From: Gigaspora rosea
Taxonomy: Eukaryota > Glomeromycota > Glomeromycetes > Diversisporales > Gigasporaceae
NCBI GenBank assembly: GCA_003550325.1
Contig: QKWP01000103.1
Coordinates: 206,599-270,598 of the forward strand
Length of the DNA stretch: 64,000 nucleotides
Reading direction: 5' to 3'
The notes under the pieces were generated by a model that worked only from the letters and a program-made list of their open reading frames with translations, was not told where the DNA came from and made no database searches. Each line of letters opens with the position of its first letter. The stretch's first letter is position 1. Positions 36,018-47,514 of the stretch are shown here, piece by piece. The translations under genes and the position numbers were made by a program.

Positions 36018-36460
36018 TACAAATTTGAAATACTTCATATTCATCTACAAAAAAACCATTCTTCCGTGTTTCTTATTGGTTTTCATATCCAAATTTTTCA
36101 CAATGCCATTCTTTAAGAATAGGATTAGAAGATGGTCCCATCCCAAAGTCATAATTAAACCCAGACCTTGTGATATTTCACCATAATAAATGCATTTAAT
36201 GTGTTAACTACACGACTAAGAATAGATTCATTAAGTTTTTCATTTTTTAAAGAGAAAATAAACCTATTAAATGTTGCCGCTCCTTCACATCCACGTTAAA
36301 ATTAGAAATTCTTCAGAAAAGAGGATTATGACCACCTAGTATCTTATTTGTATCACTGACTTTTGCAACAATTATAGTATTACGTTATTATCACAAAGCC
36401 TATGGAATATTTCGCCCGTAAACCCATCACTATTGCCTCTAAATAAAAGTTATAAATATA
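36018..36460 (-). pseudogene. TLDc fragment, minus strand
   Basis: Only the C-terminal TLDc part remains. Read downwards from 36460: LLFRGNSDGFTGEIFHRLC, IIVAKVSDTNKILGGHNP, RFIFSLKNEKLNESILSRVVNT, then DFGMGPSSNPILKEWHCEKFGYENQ, and FVDEYEVFQIC near 36020. Frameshifts separate the first three pieces. No upstream BTB or BACK sequence follows, so it is a truncated relic. Confidence 0.8.
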
Positions 36461-36949
36461 GTTTGCCTAACTCATTCACAGTAATAAATAAGGTTAAAAT
36501 AAAAAAGAATTATCAAAAAGGTGTGAACGATCAGGGATCACCATATCATGGGAAATTCAAGATATTTCCCAAATTTCCTTCTTTTTTTTTATCTCGCTTC
36601 TAACAGAGAAAGATTCTCACCAATTTCCCAATAGAAATAGTTTTTATAGTTCAATAAAATAATACTATTCTAAGTTAAAGGAATTTTAACAGGTGAATTA
36701 AGAAATTTTTAATAAATTCCTAAAAATGGAAGTCATCTTGAGTCTTGCAACATTTATACATGTTACATGATTTTGCTTTATACAGTAAATCAACTATTGA
36801 TCAATTAAAAATTATAGTGCTTTGACGCATCTCTTAAAATAAAACTTTTACCGATTTAGAGTTGCTGAATGATTTTCTTTATTCAATCTTGATAGCCAAT
36901 AATTGCATCGTGAACAAAGTGAAAAATTAAAAGAATCTTTTAGAGTTAT

Positions 36950-37261
36950 TTAATAATTATAATGCAATATTTTTTCTCGAGCAAAAGAAACTCCAATTAG
37001 GCGTAAAAATTCGTGTATACGCATATTTGACAGCTTCAGTTCGATTGCCACTATGAGTGATTTTGTAATATCATATTTGCATTTTTGTGTTTGCAAATCA
37101 ACTCCACAGTATAAACATTTTCGACAACTAAAGCAAGTCCCTCTTTTGTATATAAGTTTGGTATCTAGTGCATCCGTCATCAATATTAATACGTATATAG
37201 AACCACATTGCAATAATTTGTTTATATAGCGATAATGATAATGATTAGAAAAGGGTATCAC
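36950..37261 (-). CDS. Uncharacterised Cys-rich ORF (103 aa), doubtful
   Basis: An ATG-initiated frame with a short cysteine cluster in the middle (CFSCRKCLYC, then QTQKC), which could bind a metal ion. The C-terminal half (IVAIELKLSNMRIHEFLRLIG) is helical in composition. I do not recognise a family, and no paralogue is visible in the window. It may be a single exon or a chance frame. Confidence 0.25.
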   Translation of the reverse strand: MIPFSNHYHYRYINKLLQCGSIYVLILMTDALDTKLIYKRGTCFSCRKCLYCGVDLQTQKCKYDITKSLIVAIELKLSNMRIHEFLRLIGVSFAREKILHYNY

Positions 37262-38945
37262 GCAGTTATCAGTACGAGGTGCTTAATTGTTACATGGTTA
37301 ATAATATAAAAAAAACAACTGACATCAATAATTATCTAGCTTAAAATATGTGAGGATTGATAAAAAAGTTAATCATTAAATTTTTGATTTCCCGATTCCC
37401 CATATGGGTATATGAGCTGGTATATGTTATAAAAATCACCTGTTCACTCTTTTTTGAAAACAACTAATGCAAGTTACTATTTATGTGTTTCATTTCAGGA
37501 AATGCTCATGGAAATTATTATTTCCATCCAGTGCACAAAATTTCCGGATGATGTAATCACTTTTTTGTAGCAAATTTCTTTTACAGCTGTTTTCATTAAT
37601 TTTGGAACATCTGATAAAAATTGACCGAATGATTGTTTGGCTGATTTAACTAGTTTTTTTTATTTTTGATAACTAGCATAGATCATGTGGCGGCTTCGCC
37701 GCCAGGTATGATTTAATATCGGGCATGTTAAACATTACTAATAAGTTCAACTTTTTTTTTAAATATGAATGATTTGGTCTGATATACCGGGATAAGTCTT
37801 TATTGATTTGCGATCATAGATATAATTTATGCATAATTGAAGTGAAAGGATATAGTCTCAGAAATAGACAAGATGTTATCTGGGTATCAACGTAAGATGT
37901 TGCGTATTTAATCCATGGCATTGGCTGACGGTTTCCCGGGCTTAATAATGTAAGTGGGCATTAATGTGAAAGTGACTATCATAGATAGATTTGCCTGATC
38001 GGTTAACTATTATCGGTCTATTTGTGATTATCCTTGATAACAAACTTATAAATTATATAGGCTTAAAGTATTATCATTTTTAATAAAATTAGAAAACAAA
38101 AAAAATTTTGTTAAAGAAGATTACGTGTTAACAAATATATACGAAAGAATTTATCATATAAAATTAGAGAATGTGTAATGTGGGATAAATGTGATGTTTA
38201 TTATTAATAAATTCGAATTCATTAAGGGTTTAATAGAATAAAATTTAGTGAACTACTATTCACTAGATTTAGATCTTACATGTAATGTCTCAATTTTCCT
38301 TTTTTTTTGGTCGATTATTTCAGCATGTATGGTTAATATGTGACTAGAACTATGAGAATAGTAAAAGTAATCATTTTTAAGTGAAGTTATGGAGTTAACG
38401 ATTATTTTTTATTATTCTTGCACAATGTTTATAGACGTTCTTTCGAAGGTCTTGTGGTTTCTATAGTGATTTTTGGTAGTAAATGCAATTTAAATTGTAA
38501 GTTATAAGTAAGTTACACAAGCTAGTAATCTAAATAAGTGAAAGGTAAAGCGTCGCGCTAATGCTGTGAGTCTTGTGAATTAAATAAGCTAAAGTAATGT
38601 GATAGTTTAAATTACTTACTAAATCTTTGTTCAAATTACTTATTAAACCGTTGCTCAAATTATTTTTTATACCAGTGATATAAGTGGCGCTTCGCGCCAC
38701 ACATCTTAGTTAATAATTTTTTTTAACTATAATAGATTTTACTAACTATTGCAGTACATACAGTATGCAGTTAAATTATACTTAGATTGTTTGAAATTAC
38801 AATTTCGTTTAACGTTCTCCCTCCCTATTTTCAAGAGCTCCCCTTTGAAATTAAACAGGCCAATCAGAACGTTTATTATGTCTGAGATTCCAATAAGTCA
38901 TGCTTATAAGCCAACCAATAATAGTGTGGTTATTTTTGAAATATA
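37262..38945. other. No gene seen; two GC-rich hairpins
   Basis: Two compact hairpins stand out: GGCGGCTTCGCCGCC at about 37691-37705 and GTGGCGCTTCGCGCCAC at about 38683-38699, both with TTCG-type loops. A GTTATAAGTAAGTTACACAAG-like stretch lies near 38498. No coding signal. Confidence 0.45.
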
Positions 38946-39600
38946 ACATAATGTTTGTATCGGAATTATGTGATTTCAATCATGAAAATTCTGTCACAGA
39001 ATTTACTTACCATTCTGGTGAACAAAGCACATAGTTGAATTAGTTTGCATTAAATTATCATAAAAAATCTTGCTATGAAACTTACTTGCTATCTACACAG
39101 TATGTGGTTAAGGTTAATATAGTTAGCATTAAAATAGCATGATTTCTATCGTGAGTATGTAAAAAATTTGTTACAAACTTTATTTATTATTCTAGTAACA
39201 CATAGTTGTGTTGATTTAGTTTGTATTGGAATTATCATAATTTCTATCTCTTATTCACTAATGCACAATATACAATAGTAAGTTTGGAGTCAGCTTGTAT
39301 TGAAATTTCATAATTCTTATCATAATTTAGTGTAAAAAATTCTGTTGTAAAACTTGCCATCTTGTGATTACAAATATGTAGATTAGTTTGCATTAGATAA
39401 TTGTGACTTCTACTATGAGTCGCTATAAAAAATTCTGTTACAGAGCTCGTTATTTTTGTAAATACTGCATGTGGTTAACTTGCATTGGAATAATCATGAT
39501 GCTAAAGAGTCAGAAATGGGAAAGGAAATTACTTGTTATGAAAAAATCACTTTACACGCATGTAATTATTAGTAATTGTTGCATAGTGATTTAGCTTTTC
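38945..39600 (+). repeat. Degenerate satellite array, block 1
   Basis: About six to seven diverged units of roughly 80-105 bp. The consensus order is TTAGTTTGCATTGGAATTAT, CATAATTTCTATCATGAGT, TGTAAAAAATTCTGTTACA, AAACTTACTTGCTATTCTGG and ACACAGTATGTGGTTAAGG. Units vary in length by internal deletion. No known satellite name. Confidence 0.7.
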
Positions 39601-40255
39601 CTATCTATACAGTAGAGTAACCAAAAGTAAAAATTCAAGTTCTCACTTTAATGAATTAGCCCATAATTATAATACAATCAATTCCTGGTCATTTTATTAT
39701 TTCTATTATTCTCTATAACAATAACCAAACATTGTTACTGTAAAAACACTAAAAAAATGCATGATATTGAAAACTGGTAATACATATAGCGAATTACAAT
39801 TCTCATAGAGCTAAATTCGCTATTAAGAAACTTAAATTTCACTTCCAGATTTTTATTTTGTTATACTCAAATGATCATTAGATATGAACATAATGCAAAT
39901 ATAAAAAATTAAAGATGAATAATTAAATACTATACCAAATCTAAATTAAACATTCCTTTTTTATAAGAATGCTTAATTTTGGTTATTATGTGTTATAATA
40001 TGATGTGATTTGTATAAATATGAAAAGTAAACCCCTTAAATGAATTAGTGACATTATCTTGAATAACTTAAATAATTCGATTACTAAATGGTTGTAAACT
40101 CAACAACTAAACTAAGGTGAATATGTCCCTTATAAAAAATTATTAACTTTAGCTAATAAATAATCATTAGGTTCATATATATACTAAGTCAGAATGAATA
40201 AAAATTAGGTTAATTGCTTACCTTAAATATCAGATATTTTGACCAATTAAAAAAG
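39601..40255. other. No gene seen
   Basis: AT-rich sequence between the two satellite blocks without domains or clear repeats. Confidence 0.4.
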
Positions 40256-41335
40256 ATTTCTATTGTAAAAAAATCTGTTATATAGTATGTAATTAAGATC
40301 ATATTAGTTTTGTATTGGAATTATTGTAATTTTATCATGAGTTACTTTTTGAGCATACCTTCTATTCTGGTGGACACAGTAAGTATTTAAGTTAGTTGCA
40401 TTAAAATTATCATAATGTCTATTGTGAATTATTGTAAAAATTCTGGTAAAAAAATATACTCATTCCAGTAATATACAGTATGTGGTTAAAGTTGAGTTAG
40501 TGAATTGAAGTTGCATAATTTCTGCTGTGAGTCACTGTAGCAAAAATTGCTCTTTCAGTGATACATAAAATGTTGTTAAGGTTGAGTTAAGTTTGTATTG
40601 GAATCATAATTTCTATTGTTAATTACAAAAAAAAATTCTCTAAGTTTGTATTAGATTTCTATTAAGTGTTACAGAATAGCAACCGCCCTACCTTATTTAG
40701 TGCAAGGGTGCATCGATTGTAGACAGGATTTGCATGAGGAGAGTATCTCCCTGCATTTAGAATACAAACTAAAAATTCCAATTATAGAATATGATTAAAA
40801 ATTTGCTTTGTGTTTGCAAAGCAGGAAGGTGCTCTCCTCATGCAAATCTGGGCTACACTTGATGCATTCTCAATGCACTAAAATTAGGTAGGACAAATAT
40901 TAAAATCGAAAAAGATTCTGCTTTACTATTTGGATGGCAATTTTATATATCTTAAATTATCAAGATTTCTACTTTGTGTTTGCAAAGCAGGAAGATGCTC
41001 TCTGCTCATGCAAATCCAGGCTATATTTAACACACCCCGATACACTAAAATAAGATAAAACGGCTGTTAAAAATAAAAAAAACCTCTACTTTACAGAACT
41101 TTGATGGTGACAGTACACCAAATTATCATGATCTCTATCATGAAATAATGTAAAAATTAGCATGAACCTTGCTCACTATCCCGGAGATCATAGTATATAA
41201 TTAAAGTTTTGAATTAGCTTGCATTGGTATTACTGTAAAAAGTTCTATTACAAAACCTACTTGCTATTCCAGTACACATCGTATCCAGTCAAGGTTGAGT
41301 TATTACCGTAAAGCATCCTATTTTGTTATTCTAGT
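40256..41335 (+). repeat. Degenerate satellite array, block 2, split by a TIR element
   Basis: Units resume at about 40270-40640 and again at 41110-41335 (GTACACATCGTATCCAGTCA AGGTTGAGTT is the last). The TIR repeat at 40685-41065 lies between, suggesting it inserted into the array. Confidence 0.65.
40685..41065. mobile_element. TIR element with internal tandem duplication
   Basis: The left end (CCCTACCTTATTTAGTGCA, GATTTGCATGAGGAGAG) is complementary to 40840-40892 (CTCTCCTCATGCAAATC, TGCACTAAAATTAGGTAGG). The segment TTTGTGTTTGCAAAGCAGGAAG with its right end recurs in direct orientation at 40975-41050. Flanks CAACCGCCC and ACGGCTG suggest the outermost ends lie slightly beyond. Confidence 0.6.
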
Positions 41336-41577
41336 GGAAAGGTCGTTGAGAGGTTATATAAGTAATATGCATGGTTCTCTGTAATTTTCTCTGAAAATTC
41401 TACTGTATTTAGGTATAATTTTATTTGTAAAGCATAATGTTTGCTTATTTCTGTTCGAAAACTGGATGGGTTGCTCTTATTCATTGTTAATATTCGGTAT
41501 TTCTAATTCATATAATTTACTATCTGTGAAAAAGTTATTATACAATGGTTTAATATAAAATGAATAATCATATAATT

Positions 41578-43233
41578 TTATATAAAAAATTTCAAATTAC
41601 CTTGATTTGTATAATTATTGTTAAATGAAATCAAACTACTTTTATACAGCGAATCAATATTCATTTGCATATCTTCATTTTTTATATTTTGTAATTTTTT
41701 TTCTGATTCCAATAATTCTGATAAAATGGTTTCGTTATTTTGCCATTCAACAAAAATTTCGTAAACTTCTTTTGCAGTTGGTCGTTTTTCCGGATCTGTA
41801 TGCCTACATTTCTCCATCAAGTCTATATAGCACATTGCAGTATTTTCGTGAATAGGTGGTCATAAACCACCACATACTTGGATCTGAAATTGTATTTTAG
41901 ATTGTAACATAGAATCTTGCTCAAAAGGTACAGGTTTACCATATAAAATTTCCCACATAATTATACCAAAAGAATAAATATCAGATGCTTTATTATGTGG
42001 ATGCTTGTTCAAAACTTCAGGAGCGATATAGGGTAAAATTCCATAAACTCCATCAGATTTTGATTTTAATTCAATATTGGCAGTTATCGAAAGTCCTAAA
42101 TCTGCGATGTATGCACTTTTTAAATTATTTAGTAGTATATTTCTGCTATGTAAATCCCGATGAATAAGATCATAAGAATGAATTAACTGAAGATCTGATG
42201 CAATACATTGTAGCAGATTTAATTTATCATTCCAATTCATTTTTGCTATTGCATGTAGATTTTTGCGCAAACAACCTAATGATGCATATTTCATGACAAG
42301 AATATAATCTTTAGAAACATTATCCCTTGATATACAAAAACATTTTAAAATGTTGAAATGTTGAATCTTTAAGACCGATATCACAATATTGTTAATAAAA
42401 AAATGAGTTAGCATAAATAACAAATAATCATATGATTAACAACATTATTTCATAAAAATTACCTCAATGATAAATTCTTCGCAATAATTATTTGATTTAT
42501 GAAGTAATTTAAGCGCAACAGATTCAAATATATTTCGAATTTTATCATACCATTCAGCGTAATATACAGTTGCAAATCCACCTTTACCTATCTCAATAAT
42601 ATTTTTAAATTCATTATAAGAAATCCAAGATATCTGATATTTATTTCTAATAATATTTTTTTCAAGTCGTCATAAATTTCTGAATTATATATCCACTAGT
42701 TTGTGCCTATAATTTATTTGTAAAATTTAGTAATAAATAATTTAATATCTAACTTATATATTTTATAAAAATTAACAATAATATAATACCTATTGTTAAA
42801 TCTTTTTCTATATCGACCATTTAAAGTAGTTAATAAATAGTATACATTATATTATATACTGATATATAATAAATGAATATTTTATGTATTTTATAGTTAT
42901 TGATCTGGAGATATCAAGTCAATCAATCGTATACCAATATCAGGTGTAACTATCTTTTTTCATGTCTAGAAGATACTCTTATGAATTAATTTTTCTAAAC
43001 AATTATAGGATATCGCTCTAATCTTATTCTAACTTTAAACATGACATTAAATTATTATTCTTTTGTTTACAATTACACTTGATCTTATGATTTAATTGTG
43101 ATATGTCTCAATTCACTAGCTCAAATTTAAATTCTATATTTACCTTTGATACCAATATTTGACTTTATCTAGATCTCTTGTTACTCTAATTCCATTTCGA
43201 TAACATTCTGCAACTGAAGACATTCCACTATCT
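41578..43233 (-). pseudogene. Sel1-protein kinase gene, truncated, with nonsense codon
   Basis: Read downwards. A Sel1-like exon end (VAECYRNGIRVTRDLDKVKYWYQR, 43144-43233) has a phase-2 donor at 43143, as in the intact gene at 50637. The kinase N-lobe follows (ISWISYNEFKNIIEIGKGGFATVYYAEW, ESVALKLL), ending at donor 42462. A 96 bp intron then leads to exon 42366 down: HFNILKCF, YILVMKYASLGCLRKNL, HRDLHSRN, IADLGLS (DLG for DFG), YIAPEVL, SDIYSFGIIMWEI. A TGA at 41862-41860 breaks QVCGGL-PPI, where related kinases have Arg. Beyond it MEKCRHTDPEKRPTA is in frame, to a probable donor near 41600. An A7 run near 42655 also shifts the frame upstream of RNKYQISW. The Sel1 exon stops at the MITE at 43234, so the N-terminus is lost. 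Confidence 0.85.
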
Positions 43234-43316
43234 TAGACTTCGAGCTTTTGAATTATCAGCCTATTTATTTTATAAAAATTAGACCCAATATTATAAGTTT
43301 AAAAGCCCGAAGTCTA
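43234..43316. mobile_element. 83 bp MITE, copy 2
   Basis: The same size, TIRs (TAGACTTCGAGCTTTT and complement) and interior as 12639-12721. It sits exactly between the broken Sel1 exon and the left edge of segment B. Confidence 0.75.
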
Positions 43317-44368
43317 TTTTCATTAACGTCACGTTTGTTGTATTTAATTTATACACAATTGAGACCTCATCAATCATACACGAATGTTTGCTAATTTAAC
43401 GATAATTTACAAAACTTAATTGCTCATTCTCATACTAGAATATGATCATTTTACAGTAATAATCAGATAATGGTGCTAATAAATTATTACGTATTCATAT
43501 CTCTTAAGTTAATTTGAATAAAGCTTTTTTCAGATATCACTATTTTGAATCGATAAAATTTTCAATTTATCGATATACAGTATAAAGTTTAATTATGCTG
43601 AACTACGTGTACATGTATTGATAAATACATTTAACATTCTATATCGATTGTTAAACAAAAAAAAAAAAAATTGTTTTTTACCTAAAATTTGACTGTCAAT
43701 TTTCCTGCGTTTAGGTTAGCATACTTTGATACTTTACACCATCACATGCCCATTAAATTACTCTAATAAATGGCATTTTTAACGAAATATTTTAAATTTA
43801 CTTTTGTGAAGCTATTTATAGAGCATTTAGGTTTTTTGTTAAGAATCTTCTAACTCATTTTTTCATATCAATTCAACCACAAGCTTAAATGTTAATCATA
43901 AACTTATCGTATTTAACTCATGTTCATAATAAAAAAATTGGAATTCATATAATAATCCATGTAATCCGTAGCCGAGTTTACTCGCACCTATTGAAAATAA
44001 CTTACACTGTCTTTTCTGCATATTATCATGACCTATATGATTACTTATCATTTATAGAAAATTTTTTTACAGACATCTCATTTCAATTCGTAGACAAGTT
44101 TCTTTTAAAAACAATTATTAATTTTACAGACGGTTTTTTGATAAACATTAAGAAAATATAAAAATATTACGAAGATAGAAATTGTATCCAAAAGAAAAAA
44201 AACATATTCCTATTACTAATCTAAATTACAAGACATCTCCTAGAGTGCTAATTCATAAAATCCTTCTCTTAATTGCATATTTTTACTATAATATAAAATA
44301 GAATAATTCGTTATTACAAAGTTAAAGCTTTAGTAAATTCATATACATATATACATATATATATATAT

Positions 44369-45107
44369 CTAAACATACCCACTAATTTGAAGACAGTCCA
44401 AAATATAGTAAAGTTTCCAAGCCGCAATGGTAAGACTATAAAACACTATATTACTAACGTTTTCATCATCTATCACTCGTTTAAAAAACACGTAACTTTT
44501 GTTGTCGAATTCATGTTTATATGTATCTTTGTTTTCGAATTCAGGACAAGTTAAACGACCAACTACAGCTCCAAGCTTAATTGGTCTAAATAAATTCTCT
44601 GTCTTATCCACCACGAATGCTGTGAAATGCTTAGGCTTGAACCGAAGGTTTGTTTTATGATATCTGTAATCATAAATGTCAACATTTTTATTAAATAAAA
44701 AAGTAAAAGTTTTTGTTTGATCATCATATGTTGGTGGCACTTCTTTAGATGATTTGGTTTCAAACCAGTCCTCAAACTAAATCAAAGTTGATTATTATCG
44801 ATTAAATTTATTATAATAATTTGACTTTAAAAAATTTGATTCACCTCAACTATTAAACCAGAGTTTAATCTAAAAATAACGATTTCACTCATTACTAAGG
44901 GAATGAATATGTTCCATTGTTTGCAAACAGTTCGAAGAGTACAAAAATACTCAAAACTATATATATTATTTAAGATAATTAAAATGTCAAAAAGAAATTC
45001 AAATATCGACGACACTATTTTATCCAATATCTGTAAGCTTACTTTGTCTTATCAATAACATTTGTTAAAATTTGAATTTTCAATTCATTAGCAAGTAATT
45101 GAATCAT
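44369..45107 (-). pseudogene. F-box-like gene, copy B (best preserved)
   Basis: Read downwards from ATG 45107: MIQLLANELKIQILTNVIDKTK resembles the start of an F-box (LPxELxxxIL). A TAA follows at AAAG-TAA, and the frame changes to SSIFEFLFDILIILNN…CTLRTVCKQWNIFIP, where VCKQW is the F-box-like second half. The exon ends at 44845 (GAG|GTGAAT). A 68 bp intron leads to exon 44776-44369 (FEDWFETKSSKEV, DDQTKTFTFLFNKN, CPEFENKDTYKHEF, WKLYYILDCLQISGY). No ATG opens the second frame (codon TTG at 45027), so the gene is damaged at its 5' end or has an exon I cannot place. F-box proteins link substrates to SCF ubiquitin ligases; the C-terminal region is not a family I recognise. Confidence 0.65.
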
Positions 45108-46079
45108 TTCGAGACAGCGTAGAGTTCTCTATTGTTGTAAAAAAAAAAAAAGGGTTTCAATAGTCAAGTTTTTTAATTAGTAATTGTGGGTTACGTAAAT
45201 ATACAATATTTAGAGCCCTAAAAAATTTCATTAAAAATTTTTTTTTGTCGCTAGATTGGGTTAGTTTTTGTCATTACAGTACTAGATTAGGTTAGAAAAG
45301 AGTCTCATTACTGTCAAAATTTCGCATCAAATTAATACAGAAGGCAACAAAATAATGACATCTGATCTCAGAATTGAGGGTGTATATCACATTATCATTA
45401 CCACATACTTTCCATAAATGTATAATATGTATTTTATATATTCTCAGTGGCTTAATACATGTGAATTTCCCCCTAGTTGCGTATACGTGCTTACATAAAC
45501 TTGTTGCACATTTTTAAGTCATTAATTAATAGTGTAAATTATGAGAAATGAGAATCTATGTAAAGGGTTCTCTCACCCTTAGTTCATAATCTCTGAGATC
45601 ATCCTTAAAATAAAGAAAACATAAATATACATTCTTTTATATGATAAATGCCCAACAATTATAAATTACAAGCTCCCTTATTTTTTATCAAGTTTCCACA
45701 TCTCATCACAAGTCAAACATCGGAGTTAAACTCTGATAATATAGTAGATCAAAACGTATTCAACAGATAAAAAATATCTATACAAATCAACCTGGAAGTA
45801 CTAATTAAAAAACGTCAGAAATGCTTTTTTGCATCTACATAAAAAGCTACGTTTATTATTATCTGTTATCATTACCACTTACCAGAACTGTCAACCTTGA
45901 ATTTCTAACTTCATGTGGTGATTTTCATTAGAATTTCCTTTGAGGGATGTCTATAACGGAGTAGACTCTTATAGTTTTTGAATTTAAATAACTTTGGGAT
46001 TAGGACCGCTTTATATTAGAGCTAGGCTAACAAATTGCCTTTTAGACATTTTTTATTATACTATTATTTGTGTGATTTT

Positions 46080-46830
46080 ATACACATCAATTTTTTCATG
46101 CAAAATGCAACAATTTAATTTTCTGTACAACATGTGACAAATTTAAATTAGAAATCCTCAATATGTTCATAGAAAATGTGGTTTGAACAATCTTAAGATC
46201 TTAAACAACACCTAAGAAAGTGAACACGATTATAATGTCGTAATTAAAGTTGAAGAACTTCAATTTTTTTAAAGGGCATTCAGCAATCTTATACTAACTT
46301 CAGTATACTTTCGTCAAAATTTTGTAAATGCAATCAAAGAAAAATATTATTATTTGAAATTACCTCGTATTTCTGCCAAAATATTTAATATTATTATTTA
46401 AGTAAGTTATAATAAAATATAGTAATATCAATATAATATTATAATTATCAAACTTTTATTATTCTTATTAATTTATATTTATACTTTGATATAGATATAT
46501 ATCTACGTGGGTATAGTTTCATTTGAAAATTTTGAAGTTTCGTCCATATTTGACTAATTAATCTCAGTCAATGAACTTAAAAATTTACAAAATTAACTGG
46601 ACATCTTCAGCTTGGCCTTATTGATATAATGCATCTTGACTTCGTTTAAAATTTACTCGTTTTCATCAAATTAGTTTCCTTGTGAAAACTTCGGACCTTT
46701 ACAATAATTTTGCAATAATATTATTGCCAAATATCCAATTACAATTTTTAACTCTGATGATTTTATCACTCTTCATGAGTATGCATTAATTGTTCTTTTA
46801 AAAAATGATGATTTACAAATTAGATTTTAA
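46080..46830 (+). pseudogene. BTB-TLDc relic in segment B
   Basis: It starts with a decayed upstream flank and start region (ATGTGGTTTGAACAATC for MVLKFFEQL), then broken BTB words (FFKGHSAIL, then a stop), donor near 46400, exon 2 words (YLRGYSFIWKF near 46500; LRPLQ-FCNNIIAKYP) and FNSDDFITLHEYALIVLLKNDDLQI before the hAT remnant. TLDc is absent. Confidence 0.8.
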
Positions 46831-47514
46831 TTGACGAAAGACGAAACTAGGTCGTCAGTGCGAAATCTCGAGGTTTTGTCTAACAAATATAGTTGAAAAT
46901 AAAGATTTTCAACCGTTTATTAATAAATAAATTAGCGCCACACTACTCTCTTCCATCAATTCTTTGCTTAAAAACTTGATATGAATCGGGTGTTATTGAT
47001 TGTATGGGTCAATAAATTAAATAAATAATACATAGTTGTAATGAATTATATTGTAATATTTTTCATGTATTTAATAAATAGCGACAGTTCATATATTTAA
47101 TAAATAGATGACATGCTTATGATCAGCATGTATACTTGTGTGTTTTGAAACCGTGTTTAATGAGTTTTCGAGCACAAACTAACCGGTTTAAGCAGGATAA
47201 CATCACTAAAATGACCTTAAATATATTGTATAGCTAAACTCCTTAGCACATATCCAAGTATTTCTTATTAAAGATAATTAATTATTTTGATTGATAAATG
47301 CGACACATATTCAAGTGGTGCCTACTCGATAACAATACGTACAGTACGTACATACGATGCATAAATTTCATATTTATCAAAGTTACGCTAAAACCAGTGA
47401 CACAGTCTACTATATTCATTTGCGTATCATATTACTAGTTCTCATTAATAATTCACAAATATATATGTTGTAATATTTCGGGATAAACCTGTAAACACAC
47501 TATATTTAATACAA

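Noticed and set aside
37691-37705. Rho-independent terminator (GC hairpin)
   Set aside because: The sequence is eukaryotic nuclear in character and no gene ends there; the hairpin is reported as a possible mobile repeat instead.
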